Source: Hydrotalea sp.
GTDB lineage: Bacteria > Bacteroidota > Bacteroidia > Chitinophagales > Chitinophagaceae
Assembly (NCBI GenBank): GCA_027364735.1
Contig: DAHXOT010000036.1
Location: forward strand, 17,378 to 81,377
Direction of reading: 5' to 3'
Length of the DNA: 64,000 nucleotides
Part shown: positions 8,998 through 17,949 of the stretch, one piece after another
How the letters are laid out: each line of letters begins with the position of its first letter
Numbering within the stretch: the stretch's first letter is position 1
Program-made: the position numbers and the translations under genes
Notes under the pieces: generated by a model
Told to the model about the DNA's origin: nothing
Seen by the model: the letters and a program-made list of their open reading frames with translations, nothing else
The model's database searches: none

Positions 8998-10452
8998 TTA
9001 TAATTTTATTCCTAATCCTTTATAAAATTCTAACAATTTCATTTTAAAGATATAATCGTATTCGTTTGCAATTACATTTAATTTGGCTGTTGTTAAATTA
9101 TTTTGATTAGTAATTAAATCCAAAATTCCTAATAACCCAATTTCATATCTTTTTACAGCTACATCGTATGCTTTTTGCATACTTTCTACATTTTTTTTGC
9201 TGGCATTTAATTTTTGAAAAGAACCAACAGCATTTGAATAAGCAGTATATACATTTTGTTTTAAAGTAACATCTGCCAAATCGCTTTGCAATTGAATGTT
9301 TTGAAGATTTAGTTTAGAATTTTCGTACGCAATTCTACTTTGACCATTACTAAAAATAGGAACAGTGATGCCAAAAAATAATCGTTGTGTAAAGTTATTG
9401 TTTATTTGAGAGCCGTATCCTTTCCACCAGTTTCCAAAAGATTTTTGAGTATATGAATAATTAACAATTGGCGTCATTACATTATAATTTACTCCTCCAA
9501 CATTTACAAAATTGCCTGTAGCTACATTTCCGACAGTTGTTGCACTGTTGGGGTCTATCCCTTTTAAATAATTCGCAAAGTTGGATACCAACACGTATCC
9601 GGCACCAATGCTTGGATATAAAGCAGCTTTAGAAGCTTTAATATTTTCTATAGCCCCTTTTATTTTTATTTTAAAAGATTTTTGTTGTGGTTGCGTTCCT
9701 AATGCCATTCTATATACAACATCAGGCTGCAAATCGCCAAAACTTTCAACAGGTATTTTTTCTACATTGGGAGATTCTACTTCAAATGGGGTTGCCATAT
9801 CTAAATTAAGTGTAGCTTTTAAAGCCAACATATTAATATCATAATTGGCTTGAGCCGTAATTAAATTACTACTATCGGAAGATAGCTTAGCTTCCATTTG
9901 AATAACATTTAACTCTGGTATAATACCTGCGGCTAATTGTTTGCGGGTAATATCTAATTGTTCCTGCGTTTGTTTAACCTGTACCTGATTTACAACTACT
10001 TGAGCTTGAGAAGATAAAACCAATAAATACGCATTTACTACATTTAATGAAACATCGTTTGCGGCTTTTTCTATATCAATATAGGCACCTTGGGTATTTA
10101 ATTTTTGTGATTCAACACTATGCCTTAATTTTCCCCAATTATATAGGGTTACACTACCTTGCAAAGTATAGTTTTGAGCTAATAATTGAGAAGTAGTATA
10201 TAAATTGGTGGTGGGATCGATAGAGCGACCAAACAATGGTGTTAAATTGGTACTAAACCCTACTGTTGGATACAAATTAAGCTGTTGCTGCTTTAACTGC
10301 AATGCACTTAATCTGGCCTGAACATCGGTTTGTTTAACCGAAATATTATTTTTTATGGCATAGTCAACGCATCTACGCAAATCCCATTTTTCCTGTGCTG
10401 ATACCGAAAAAAATATTGTACAACTTATAATAGTAAATAAATATTTCCTCAT
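8998..10452 (-). CDS. TolC family outer-membrane efflux protein
   Basis: 484 residues with a signal peptide ending FFSVSAQ. Two repeated OEP halves are visible: the first with WDLRRCVDYAIKNNISVKQ, LNLYPTVGFS and LVLSSQAQVVVNQ, the second with KASKAALYPSIGAGY, GITVPIFSNGQSRIAYENSK and VKRYEIGLLGILDLITNQNNL. TolC trimers form the exit duct of tripartite pumps. The adaptor gene begins 36 nt downstream in the same direction, so the two are likely cotranscribed. The middle of the second half holds Gly/Asn-rich loop sequence (about 305-340), which probably faces the cell exterior. Confidence 0.88.
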   Translation of the reverse strand: MRKYLFTIISCTIFFSVSAQEKWDLRRCVDYAIKNNISVKQTDVQARLSALQLKQQQLNLYPTVGFSTNLTPLFGRSIDPTTNLYTTSQLLAQNYTLQGSVTLYNWGKLRHSVESQKLNTQGAYIDIEKAANDVSLNVVNAYLLVLSSQAQVVVNQVQVKQTQEQLDITRKQLAAGIIPELNVIQMEAKLSSDSSNLITAQANYDINMLALKATLNLDMATPFEVESPNVEKIPVESFGDLQPDVVYRMALGTQPQQKSFKIKIKGAIENIKASKAALYPSIGAGYVLVSNFANYLKGIDPNSATTVGNVATGNFVNVGGVNYNVMTPIVNYSYTQKSFGNWWKGYGSQINNNFTQRLFFGITVPIFSNGQSRIAYENSKLNLQNIQLQSDLADVTLKQNVYTAYSNAVGSFQKLNASKKNVESMQKAYDVAVKRYEIGLLGILDLITNQNNLTTAKLNVIANEYDYIFKMKLLEFYKGLGIKL

Positions 10453-10535
10453 TCAACAAAAATAAAGGAATAATGTCTACATATTAAAAATTTAGACAAA
10501 CGGAAACTTAGCTTTTCAAAAGGATTGTATATCCT

Positions 10536-11705
10536 TTAAGAGAATGGAGCTTTTTTTAAAGCCTGTTCTATATCGTTAATAATATAATCGGCATCTTCCA
10601 ATCCAACATAAAGCCTCATTCTTCGGTGTTCGGGTATTACTGCATTAAAGAGTTCTCGCTTAAACCCCGAACAAGCAGGTATAATTAAGCTTTCGTACCC
10701 GCCCCAACTAACGGCCATTAAAATATGTTGCAATTCGTTACAAAATGTTTCAATTGTTTCAACAGCGGTGGCTTTTATGCTAAAGGTTAATAATCCACAA
10801 CCGCCTGTCATTTGTTGTTTTGCCAAAGAATATTGCGAGAAAGATTCATCCATTGGAAAAACAACTTCATCTACTGCAGGATGATTCTTTAAAAATGCAA
10901 TAACCTGTATTGTTGTTTTGGTAATACGTTCTAATCTGGCGGGCAAAGTTCTTAATCCGCGTATTAATAACCATGCATTAAAAGGCTGAATGCCCGAACC
11001 AATATTTAAATATTCGCTGTTAAATATTTTTTGTATCATTTTGCTACTTCCGGTTAATACACCGGCAACAGTATCGCTATGTCCGCTAATATATTTTGTT
11101 GCAGATTGTAAGCAAAGATCAATTCCTAATTGAATGGGTTTTTGATATAAGGGCGTACAAAAACTATTATCGCAAATGGTAATAATACCATGTTGTTTAG
11201 CTAATGTTGCTACTGCTTGTAAATCTTGCAATTCAAACGTCCAGCTATTGGGAGATTCAAGGTAAAATAAGGTGGTATTGGGCTGAATGGCCTTCTTAAA
11301 ATTTTCAATATCTGTTCCGTCAATATAGCTATGTGTTACATGAAAGCGAGGCAATATTATTTCAAACATTTTTTTTGCCCATGTATACACTCCTTTTACG
11401 CTAACAATATGATCGCCACTTTTTACATTGGCTAAAACTGCTGCAAATATGGCTGCAGCACCGCTGTTAAATACCAAACAATCTTCGGCTGCATCTAATG
11501 CGGCTAATTTTTTTCGAAGAATCTCTACGGTGGGATTTAAGCCTCTGCTATATAACCATGTTGCATATTCATCTTCAAAACTTTTTCTAAGATCATCCAC
11601 TTTTTCAAAAGCGAAATTGGATGTTTGAATAATTGGTGGAGCAACTGCACGAAAATAATTTTCTCTGTCTTCGGCATATTCATTTAAAATATAAGATATA
11701 TCCAT
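10536..11705 (-). CDS. Cys/Met metabolism PLP-dependent enzyme (transsulfuration family)
   Basis: 389 residues. Family landmarks are the substrate-loop YSRGLNPTVEILRKKLAALD, CLVFNSGAAAIFA, YLESPNSWTFELQDL, ICDNSFCTPLYQKP and SATKYISGHSD, where Lys204 is the predicted Schiff-base lysine. Members include cystathionine gamma-synthase, cystathionine lyases, methionine gamma-lyase and O-acetylhomoserine sulfhydrylase; these cannot be told apart safely by eye. The neighbouring amino-acid permease on the same strand, 82 nt upstream, suggests amino-acid use or salvage but does not decide the reaction. Confidence 0.85.
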   Translation of the reverse strand: MDISYILNEYAEDRENYFRAVAPPIIQTSNFAFEKVDDLRKSFEDEYATWLYSRGLNPTVEILRKKLAALDAAEDCLVFNSGAAAIFAAVLANVKSGDHIVSVKGVYTWAKKMFEIILPRFHVTHSYIDGTDIENFKKAIQPNTTLFYLESPNSWTFELQDLQAVATLAKQHGIITICDNSFCTPLYQKPIQLGIDLCLQSATKYISGHSDTVAGVLTGSSKMIQKIFNSEYLNIGSGIQPFNAWLLIRGLRTLPARLERITKTTIQVIAFLKNHPAVDEVVFPMDESFSQYSLAKQQMTGGCGLLTFSIKATAVETIETFCNELQHILMAVSWGGYESLIIPACSGFKRELFNAVIPEHRRMRLYVGLEDADYIINDIEQALKKAPFS

Positions 11706-11787
11706 AAACTTATTTTAGTAGTACGCTGTTCAATTTGTTATGTAAGTTTTAACCTAAATAATTGATTTGATAATTCATAATTGGTTA

Positions 11788-13122
11788 TTAGCTATTCGCC
11801 ACTTTTTTTTGATGATAAAAAATAAAATATACCAATAAAAACAGCAGAAGTAAACTAATACCAATTAAAGCAGCCATTGGCTTATCTATTATCACTGCTG
11901 TTGCTACAAATGCATAAGCAATTACAAACAACAGCGTAAAAACGGGTACTATTTTTTTAAAAGAGCCTGTTACCAATTCGTTGCCTTGCTTTCGTTTACG
12001 CAAAATAAATAATGCTGCAGCAGAGGTACTCATTCCAATACAATCTAAAAAAATACTGAAGCTTAATACATTATCAACTCCTTTACCAAAAAAAGTTACG
12101 GCAATTGTCATTAAAGCATATACTGTTAATCCGGGTACCAATGCTTCTGTTTTAGGATGACGGTAGGTAAATATTTTAGGCAACATTCCATCTTCGCTCA
12201 TTGCATACATTACTCTTGGGTTACTTAATAAAATAACATTTACATAAGCCAATACGCTTAATACCATACTTAAATCAAATACCTTAGCACCAGCTTTTCC
12301 AAACCATGCTTCGCATAATAAAGAGCCAATAGCATTGGCATTCTGCATCTTTTCAAATCCTATTACTTTTACGTATGTATAGTTGATGGAAAGATATAAG
12401 AAGAGTACAATTAAAATTCCTATTACTACTCCCTTTTGCATTGTTGCAGACGATTTAATTTCTCCGCCAAAATTGATTGTTTGCTGATAACCTCCATAAG
12501 TAAATGAAACCGCCACTAAACTTAAAATCAATAATAATCCGGTATTACTGCCATTGTATTTATATATGTTACCTTCATTATACCCGTGCGGCTCAACAAT
12601 AATTCCGGTATAAATGGTAGAGATGAGTAATAGTATTAATGCAATTTTTACAACTGTTAAAAAGTTTTGTGTACGACTGCTGGTTTTTAGTCCTAATAAA
12701 TTCACCCCATAAAATAATGCTACTGCTGTTGCCGAAACTGCCACATTAAAAAATGTTCCGGATGGTTTTCCGTACAATAAATCGCTTACATAATCGGCAC
12801 CAATTAAAGCAACTACTGCCAATGATGCTGCATTGCTAACCAATATCAGCACATTTACCGTAAACCCAATGGCAGGGTGATAACAATGTGCAAATATTTT
12901 ATAATAGCCTCCCATTACGGGTAATCGCTGGCCAATTTCGGCATAGGTTAGTGCTCCGCATAAAGCTACAAATCCACCAATAATCCAAGCTATAAAAAAA
13001 ATGGTTGGCGTACCCGATTTTGCAGCAATGGTTGCAGGAGTTTTAAAAATACCCATTCCAATAACTAAGCTTACCACAATCATGGTAAGACTGAAAAGAT
13101 TTAATTTTTGTTTTGATTGCAT
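11788..13122 (-). CDS. APC-family amino-acid permease
   Basis: 444 residues with about twelve hydrophobic segments. The first carries the unwound-helix motif of the APC fold, LVIGMGIFKTPATIA, and is followed by GGFVALCGALTYAEIGQRLPVMGGYY, another family signature. Later segments include VSFTYGGYQQTINFGGEIK and NPRVMYAMSEDGMLPK. The sequence suits the LAT/serine-threonine exchanger-like branch, but the substrate is not visible. It precedes the PLP enzyme gene on the same strand and diverges from dCMP deaminase. Confidence 0.86.
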   Translation of the reverse strand: MQSKQKLNLFSLTMIVVSLVIGMGIFKTPATIAAKSGTPTIFFIAWIIGGFVALCGALTYAEIGQRLPVMGGYYKIFAHCYHPAIGFTVNVLILVSNAASLAVVALIGADYVSDLLYGKPSGTFFNVAVSATAVALFYGVNLLGLKTSSRTQNFLTVVKIALILLLISTIYTGIIVEPHGYNEGNIYKYNGSNTGLLLILSLVAVSFTYGGYQQTINFGGEIKSSATMQKGVVIGILIVLFLYLSINYTYVKVIGFEKMQNANAIGSLLCEAWFGKAGAKVFDLSMVLSVLAYVNVILLSNPRVMYAMSEDGMLPKIFTYRHPKTEALVPGLTVYALMTIAVTFFGKGVDNVLSFSIFLDCIGMSTSAAALFILRKRKQGNELVTGSFKKIVPVFTLLFVIAYAFVATAVIIDKPMAALIGISLLLLFLLVYFIFYHQKKVANS

Positions 13123-13226
13123 AATGATTTGCGTAAAGATAAATGTAGCAAAAACTGAGTAGATTTATTTTCTGAAATAATTTATAACTACGTATTATAT
13201 ACATTGACTTTTAAAAATACATTTTT

Positions 13227-13730
13227 ATGCAACAAAGCAAACGAACAAATTATATTAACTGGGATGAATATTTGATGGGAATTGCACTATTATCGGCCAA
13301 ACGCAGTAAAGACCCCGCTACACAAGTAGGTGCATGTATTGTAAACGAAAAAAATAAAATAGTTGGTGCAGGCTATAATGGTATGCCAATTGGTTGCAGC
13401 GATGATGAATTTCCTTGGGCTAAAATGGGAGATATGTTGCAAACCAAATATCCTTATGTATGCCATGCCGAACTAAATGCCATACTTAATAACATTGGTA
13501 TAGACTTACATGGATGCAGAATTTATACAGCTTTATTTCCTTGTAATGAATGTGCAAAAGCAATTATACAATCGGGCATTACAGAAATTATTTACTTATC
13601 GGATAAATATTATGCAACCGATAGTTTTATTGCTTCGAAAATGATGTTAGACAAAGCCGGAGTAAAGTATAGAAAAATACAACCTACCCTACAAAAAATT
13701 GAATTATCGTTTAATGAAGGAGATGTATAA
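13227..13730 (+). CDS. Deoxycytidylate (dCMP) deaminase
   Basis: 167 residues. The zinc site is complete: His80-Ala-Glu82 (CHAELNAIL) with the catalytic glutamate, and Pro105-Cys106-x-x-Cys109 (FPCNECAK). The N-terminal NWDEYLMGIALLSAKRSKDPATQVGACIV and GYNGMPIGC are characteristic of the dCMP deaminase group. The enzyme deaminates dCMP to dUMP for thymidylate synthesis. It stands alone, divergent from the permease. There is no sign of a ComE operon, so comEB is not used as a name. Confidence 0.93.
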   Translation: MQQSKRTNYINWDEYLMGIALLSAKRSKDPATQVGACIVNEKNKIVGAGYNGMPIGCSDDEFPWAKMGDMLQTKYPYVCHAELNAILNNIGIDLHGCRIYTALFPCNECAKAIIQSGITEIIYLSDKYYATDSFIASKMMLDKAGVKYRKIQPTLQKIELSFNEGDV

Positions 13731-13815
13731 TAACAATCATTGAATGATAGGTTGGGATTATTAGTTAGAGGAATAAATAAGCTATTGAAACAATTTAATA
13801 AATAAAAAATCACAA

Positions 13816-14415
13816 CTAAAAAATTCTATACCCAAAACCAATTGATCCATTAATAGGAAATAGTTTATTTGTTTTTACACCATACACTAAATTTAAGTAC
13901 TCTCTATAATAATTAACATCTCTATTTTCAAAAGGAAATAGAATAGCAAATGTGGAATGAAATCTTTGCCAAAATTTACTATTATTCATACATCTTAAAA
14001 GATTATGAGTAGGCATTATATAAAAATCTATACCAGTACCAATGCTTAATCCATTAAAAGACCGATTTAAATAGGTAGCATTATTTATATTAACAATAGC
14101 ATTAGTGCCAAATGTTGCTTCCAAAAAAGGATTTGCATATTTAAACTTTATAGGCAATAAATATTTACTGCCAATAGAAAATCCTAGTTTATTGGTATTT
14201 AAAGAAATATACCCAATACTTGCAAATAGTTGTAAATGCATATTATTCTTCATTGGAGATATTATACCACTTACTCCTACAATTCCACCATAATTGTATC
14301 CTACTCCAACATCTATCAACCCATTACGTGTTAAAAAAGAAGTATCACTTTGCGAAAAAACGTTTAAAGAATATACAAGCAATAGAAACATTAGTATCGT
14401 CTTATTTATAAGCAT
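13816..14415 (-). CDS. Secreted beta-barrel-like protein of unknown function
   Basis: 199 residues with a signal peptide (MLINKTILMFLLLVYSLNVFSQ). The mature part alternates polar and aromatic or hydrophobic residues (VGVGYNYGGIVGVSGI, HLQLFASIGYISL, LGFSIGSKYLLP, LEATFGTNAIV) and ends in GSIGFGYRIF, a C-terminal beta-strand with a terminal Phe as in small outer-membrane barrels. No named family is recognised. It resembles in build, though not clearly in sequence, the protein at 47171-47761. Confidence 0.6.
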   Translation of the reverse strand: MLINKTILMFLLLVYSLNVFSQSDTSFLTRNGLIDVGVGYNYGGIVGVSGIISPMKNNMHLQLFASIGYISLNTNKLGFSIGSKYLLPIKFKYANPFLEATFGTNAIVNINNATYLNRSFNGLSIGTGIDFYIMPTHNLLRCMNNSKFWQRFHSTFAILFPFENRDVNYYREYLNLVYGVKTNKLFPINGSIGFGYRIF

Positions 14416-14569
14416 AAATGAATGTACTACTTTCCGCTATTAGTTAAAGCACCTTGCACATCAAAAAATAAATAAACCTCATGTTGCAAAGCGTCAATTA
14501 AAACTGCCAACCTACTAAAATCATAAGATTCATATAGATAGCCGGATGCACCTCACATTAACCATGGTG

Positions 14570-15190
14570 CTAACCCTTATCTGCTATATATTTTAAAATT
14601 GATTTGCGATTTGAAAAATCTTTATTTTTAAATGAAGTTCCGTAACGCTCATTGGCAAATTTTATCAGTTTACTTTTTTCCGATAAACTCCATTCAAGAG
14701 AAATATCTTTTACAACATTTTTATTTTCATTGGATGCTAACTTTATACGTTCGCCAACTTCATCAGTTGCACTTATAGGCTTGCATAAATTATCATATAC
14801 CGATATTTTATTTCTAAAAACCAATCGCCATAGCTTTACCGAATCGCTAAATGTAAACAACAAAGTATATGCAGTAGAATTAATAGGGCAAGTACTATCT
14901 TTTAGTTGTGCCAATAATATTTTCTGAATATTAGATAAAGGAACAAAAGTACTTTTCTCGAAAGAATGTACTTGAAATTTAATACCATGCTTATTTCTCT
15001 TTATTTGTTTCGGCTTAATAATGCCTTTTAAAGAATCGCCATTATTAAGTATTACATAGCCAAAATAAGCATTCTGAACATTATCGCCATGAAATAACAA
15101 TAATTGTGTTGCTGCAGAACCTCTTTGTGCTTTTACTGTTGTATAGCTTAAACATACCATTAGCAACATTAGTGTATGTATATTTTTCAT
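14570..15190 (-). CDS. Secreted hypothetical protein
   Basis: 206 residues, with a signal peptide (MKNIHTLMLLMVCLSYTTVKAQ). The next segment, YFGYVILNNGDSLKGIIKPKQ followed by IKFQVHS, is reminiscent of small beta-rich domains seen in Bacteroidota secreted proteins. The C-terminal 60 residues are charged and helical (LSEKSKLIKFANERYGTSFKNKDF). No family assignment is made. It faces away from the cobalamin receptor unit and has no obvious partner. Confidence 0.55.
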   Translation of the reverse strand: MKNIHTLMLLMVCLSYTTVKAQRGSAATQLLLFHGDNVQNAYFGYVILNNGDSLKGIIKPKQIKRNKHGIKFQVHSFEKSTFVPLSNIQKILLAQLKDSTCPINSTAYTLLFTFSDSVKLWRLVFRNKISVYDNLCKPISATDEVGERIKLASNENKNVVKDISLEWSLSEKSKLIKFANERYGTSFKNKDFSNRKSILKYIADKG

Positions 15191-15276
15191 AGTTGCTTAA
15201 TTTACTCGGTAAAGCTAAACAGCAGCATTTATTACTGTTACTTAAAAACAGTTAATTCTTTTTAAAATAATACTTA

Positions 15277-15342
15277 GAAAGTTTAGCTGCCGGCCGGTTT
15301 ATTATAAAATTAATTGCACAAATAACCGGTTCTAAACTTTTC
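15277..15342. repeat. Imperfect inverted repeat in the intergenic region
   Basis: The outer arms GAAAGTTTAG (15277-15286) and CTAAACTTTTC (15332-15342) and the inner arms CCGGTTTATT (15294-15303) and AATAACCGG (15321-15329) mirror each other. It lies between the divergent secreted-protein gene and the cobalamin riboswitch. It could be an operator region or a terminator-like structure; no T run follows on either strand. Confidence 0.45.
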
Positions 15343-15397
15343 ACCATCCCGTTAACAAGTAGTTTTTATTTACGCCAATTAAATAATATTTTCGTGT

Positions 15398-15579
15398 TGC
15401 ATTTGGTTTACGCTTTGCGTAATTAAAAGGGAATCCTGTTAAATTCAGGAGCTATCCCCGTAGCTGTAAGTGTATTGTGTATAACAACTATTGTTCATGC
15501 ACAAGTAATAACAAAAGCCACTGTTTACCAACGGGAAGGCGTTATTGTACAACACAAGCCAGAAGACCTGCCTAATGCA
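15398..15579 (+). ncRNA. Cobalamin (B12) riboswitch aptamer
   Basis: The order of conserved elements matches the class: a P1 strand TGCATT (15398-15403), GGTTTACGCTTTGCGTAATTA, AAAGGGAATCCTGTTAAATTC, AGGAGCTATCCCCGTAGCTGTAAG, and the B12 box AGCCAGAAGACCTGCC at 15557-15572, closed by AATGCA (15574-15579), which pairs with the first strand. Known members bind adenosyl- or other cobalamins and usually shut off B12 uptake or synthesis genes when the cofactor is plentiful. The TonB receptor gene starts 124 nt downstream. The small frame that can be read through it (15475-15669) is not a gene. Confidence 0.93.
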
Positions 15580-15592
15580 GATTTCATTCACG

Positions 15593-15673
15593 GCTTTCGG
15601 GTGAAAAGCATGGAATGTAAAATGCCACTGCAGGGCAATTTATATTTCTCCGTTTTTTATTTTTCCTGAAAGC
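15593..15673 (+). promoter_or_regulatory. Likely expression platform of the cobalamin riboswitch
   Basis: GCTTTCGGG (15593-15601) can pair with CCTGAAAGC (15665-15673), with one G-U pair, enclosing about 60 nt just upstream of the receptor start at 15704. Such a helix could switch access to the start region. There is no long T run after it, so translational control is favoured over termination. This is inference from pairing alone. Confidence 0.4.
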
Positions 15674-15703
15674 TCATTGTTCAACACAAAAAACATTTTA
15701 ACA

Positions 15704-17635
15704 ATGAGCAAAAAAATTACGCTCCTCTCTACAAGCATGTTGCTTTGTATTGCATCTTTTTCTCAAAAGAACACATTACAAAATAACGAATTAGATCCGG
15801 TTGTTGTTACTGCCAATAAAATGGAACAAAAACAAAGTACTACCGGAAAAGTAATTACCATTATTAACAAAGAAACAATTAACAAAAATGCCGGAAAAAC
15901 AATAGCACAAATACTAAACGATCAGGCAGGTATTACCATTAACGGTGCATTAAATAATTTAGGAAGTGTGCAAACCGTTTATATGCGTGGCGCCGCCAGC
16001 GGAAGAACTTTAATTTTATTAGATGGCATACCGGTTAACGATCCTTCAATGATAAATAATGAATTTGATTTGAATTTATTTTCCTTAACCGATGTAGAAC
16101 GTATTGAAATTTGTAAAGGCGCTCAAAGCACTTTATATGGCAGTGATGCTATTGCAGGAGTTATTAATATTATTACTGCCAAAAAAAATATTTCGAAACC
16201 TGTTAACCTTACTGCAAGCAGTTCGGGCGGCATCTTTGATACATGGAAAGGGAATATGCAATTATATGGCAAAATTGGAAAATTAACGTATACCACCCGT
16301 TATTCTAAAATTATTTCACAGGGATTTTCTTCTGCGTATGATAGTACCGGTAAAAATAATTTTGATAAAGATGGTTATAATGGAAACAACTTAAATGCTA
16401 CTATACAGTATCAAGCAACAGAAAAATTGTCGGTAAAAACCTATGCTTTATATAGCGATTATACAACAGGAGCAGATGCTGGTCCATTTACCGATAAAAC
16501 CAATTTCGATATTTTTAATAAAAATTTTACCACCGGATTAAGCTTTACACTAAAAGAAAAAAAATACAGCATTACCGGTAATTATCAGTACAATAGCTTA
16601 AATAGAAATTATAACGATAATGCTTCTGTTATTGGCGCAAACGCTTATTCGTTAAACAACTATAATAGCATTGCCCAATTTGCCGAAGTGTATAGCAGCA
16701 TTAATTTAGGTAAGGGCTTTAGTTTATTAGCAGGAACAGATTACAGATATGGTTCTATGAACAATCAATACAATTCTGTAAGTACATGGGGACCTTACAA
16801 AAGTAGCTTCAACGATACAGGCTTTTACCAAAACTCGTTATACAGTTCTTTGTATTATACACACCGGCATTTTACACTTGAATTGGGAGGAAGATATAAT
16901 CATCACTCTCGTTATGGCAACAACTATACTTATACTTTCAATCCATCTTATACAATCAATACGCATTTTAGAATATTTGGAAGTATTGCCTCCGGATTTA
17001 AAGCTCCTAGTTTATATCAGCTATACGATTCATATAGTGGCAACATTCATTTACAGCCCGAAAAATCGGTTAACTACGAGATAGGTGTTGAACACAAAAA
17101 TCAATTGCTTACACAACGTTTAGTATTCTTTTACAGAAATATAAATAATGGCATTGATTTTAATTATGTTGCTTACCAATATTTTAATTACATACAAGAA
17201 AAAGCTGCGGGTATTGAGTATGAACTAAGTATTCATCCTACTAAACAACTAACCATTACCACCAATTATACTTTTCTTACTTCAAAACAAATAACCGAAA
17301 GCAGGGTAAGCTTTAATGATACTACATACAATTATGCATTACGCCGCCCCAAACACAGCATCAACGTAACGGCCGGCTATCAATTTACTCCTACAATTTA
17401 TGTAAGTGCCAATGCAAAATATGTAAGTAGAAGATATGATATTGGCGGATATCAATTACCCGATGTGGCACTTGATAGTTATTTGTTATTGGGAGTTTAT
17501 GCAGAATATGATACTAAAAAATATTTTAAACTATATATTAATTTACAAAATATTACCAATAAGAAATTTTTTGATATAAATGGATATAACAGTATCCCAT
17601 TTATGTATACAATAGGTGCAGCCATTAAATTATAA
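15704..17635 (+). CDS. btuB: TonB-dependent outer-membrane receptor, cobalamin type (BtuB-like)
   Basis: 643 residues from the ATG at 15704; a TTG 27 nt earlier is less likely. The signal peptide ends IASFSQ. A TonB-box-like segment (DPVVVTANK) is followed by the plug domain (TIAQILNDQAGITI, VYMRGAASGRTLILLDGIPVNDP, VERIEICKGAQSTLYGSDAIAGVINIIT) and a 22-strand-type barrel with GSIASGFKAPSLYQLYD and the C-terminal KFFDINGYNSIPFMYTIGAAIKL. The preceding cobalamin riboswitch makes B12 or another corrinoid the likely ligand. The Cys-rich CWC protein follows 20 nt later. Confidence 0.92.
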   Translation: MSKKITLLSTSMLLCIASFSQKNTLQNNELDPVVVTANKMEQKQSTTGKVITIINKETINKNAGKTIAQILNDQAGITINGALNNLGSVQTVYMRGAASGRTLILLDGIPVNDPSMINNEFDLNLFSLTDVERIEICKGAQSTLYGSDAIAGVINIITAKKNISKPVNLTASSSGGIFDTWKGNMQLYGKIGKLTYTTRYSKIISQGFSSAYDSTGKNNFDKDGYNGNNLNATIQYQATEKLSVKTYALYSDYTTGADAGPFTDKTNFDIFNKNFTTGLSFTLKEKKYSITGNYQYNSLNRNYNDNASVIGANAYSLNNYNSIAQFAEVYSSINLGKGFSLLAGTDYRYGSMNNQYNSVSTWGPYKSSFNDTGFYQNSLYSSLYYTHRHFTLELGGRYNHHSRYGNNYTYTFNPSYTINTHFRIFGSIASGFKAPSLYQLYDSYSGNIHLQPEKSVNYEIGVEHKNQLLTQRLVFFYRNINNGIDFNYVAYQYFNYIQEKAAGIEYELSIHPTKQLTITTNYTFLTSKQITESRVSFNDTTYNYALRRPKHSINVTAGYQFTPTIYVSANAKYVSRRYDIGGYQLPDVALDSYLLLGVYAEYDTKKYFKLYINLQNITNKKFFDINGYNSIPFMYTIGAAIKL

Positions 17636-17655
17636 AATATCATTTCTACTATTCT

Positions 17656-17871
17656 ATGCCTCATCACGAAATAAAGTACTGCTGTAAATGTTATACAACA
17701 TTCGAATGCAAGGCAGGTAATATTACCGAATGCCAATGTAGCACTATCAAGCTTTCTTTTGAAGAAAAAATATATATAGAAGATAAATACAACGACTGCC
17801 TTTGTATTAACTGTTTACAGCAATTACAACAAGAATTTCAACTGCTGATAAAAAAGCATTTTCACTTTTAA
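17656..17871 (+). CDS. Small cysteine-rich CWC-family protein
   Basis: 71 residues with nine cysteines (9, 10, 12, 18, 26, 28, 48, 50, 53). The arrangement CCKCxxxFECKxGxxxxCQC, followed by CLCxxCL, fits the Cys-rich CWC family, whose function is unknown. It has no signal peptide. It begins 20 nt after the receptor stop and ends before a strong terminator, so it is probably the last gene of the riboswitch-controlled unit. A metal- or corrinoid-related role would be inference from that position only. Confidence 0.82.
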   Translation: MPHHEIKYCCKCYTTFECKAGNITECQCSTIKLSFEEKIYIEDKYNDCLCINCLQQLQQEFQLLIKKHFHF

Positions 17872-17900
17872 GCTACTTATTTTCCGCATAACACAAATAA

Positions 17901-17929
17901 AACATGCTGCCAAGGCAGTATGTTTTTTA
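17901..17929 (+). terminator. Intrinsic terminator of the B12 receptor unit
   Basis: AACATGCTGCC and GGCAGTATGTT pair with a 2-nt loop and one G-T pair, followed by TTTTTATTTTT. It lies 30 nt after the CWC gene. A possible marC start inside the stem (17920) is therefore unlikely. Confidence 0.85.
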
Positions 17930-17949
17930 TTTTTGGTAAAACAACTTTT

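Noticed and set aside
10519..10537. Hairpin AAAGGAT/ATCCTTT at the end of the PLP enzyme gene
   Set aside because: A 7-bp AT-rich stem overlapping the stop codon with only a short T tract is too weak to call a terminator.
13816..14415. Treating the barrel proteins at 13816 and 47171 as paralogues
   Set aside because: Both are small secreted barrel-like proteins, but no shared motif beyond the general build is visible.
15475..15669. A 64-codon frame in the riboswitch region
   Set aside because: It overlaps the conserved cobalamin aptamer and has no protein-like features; the B12 box and the pairing explain the sequence.
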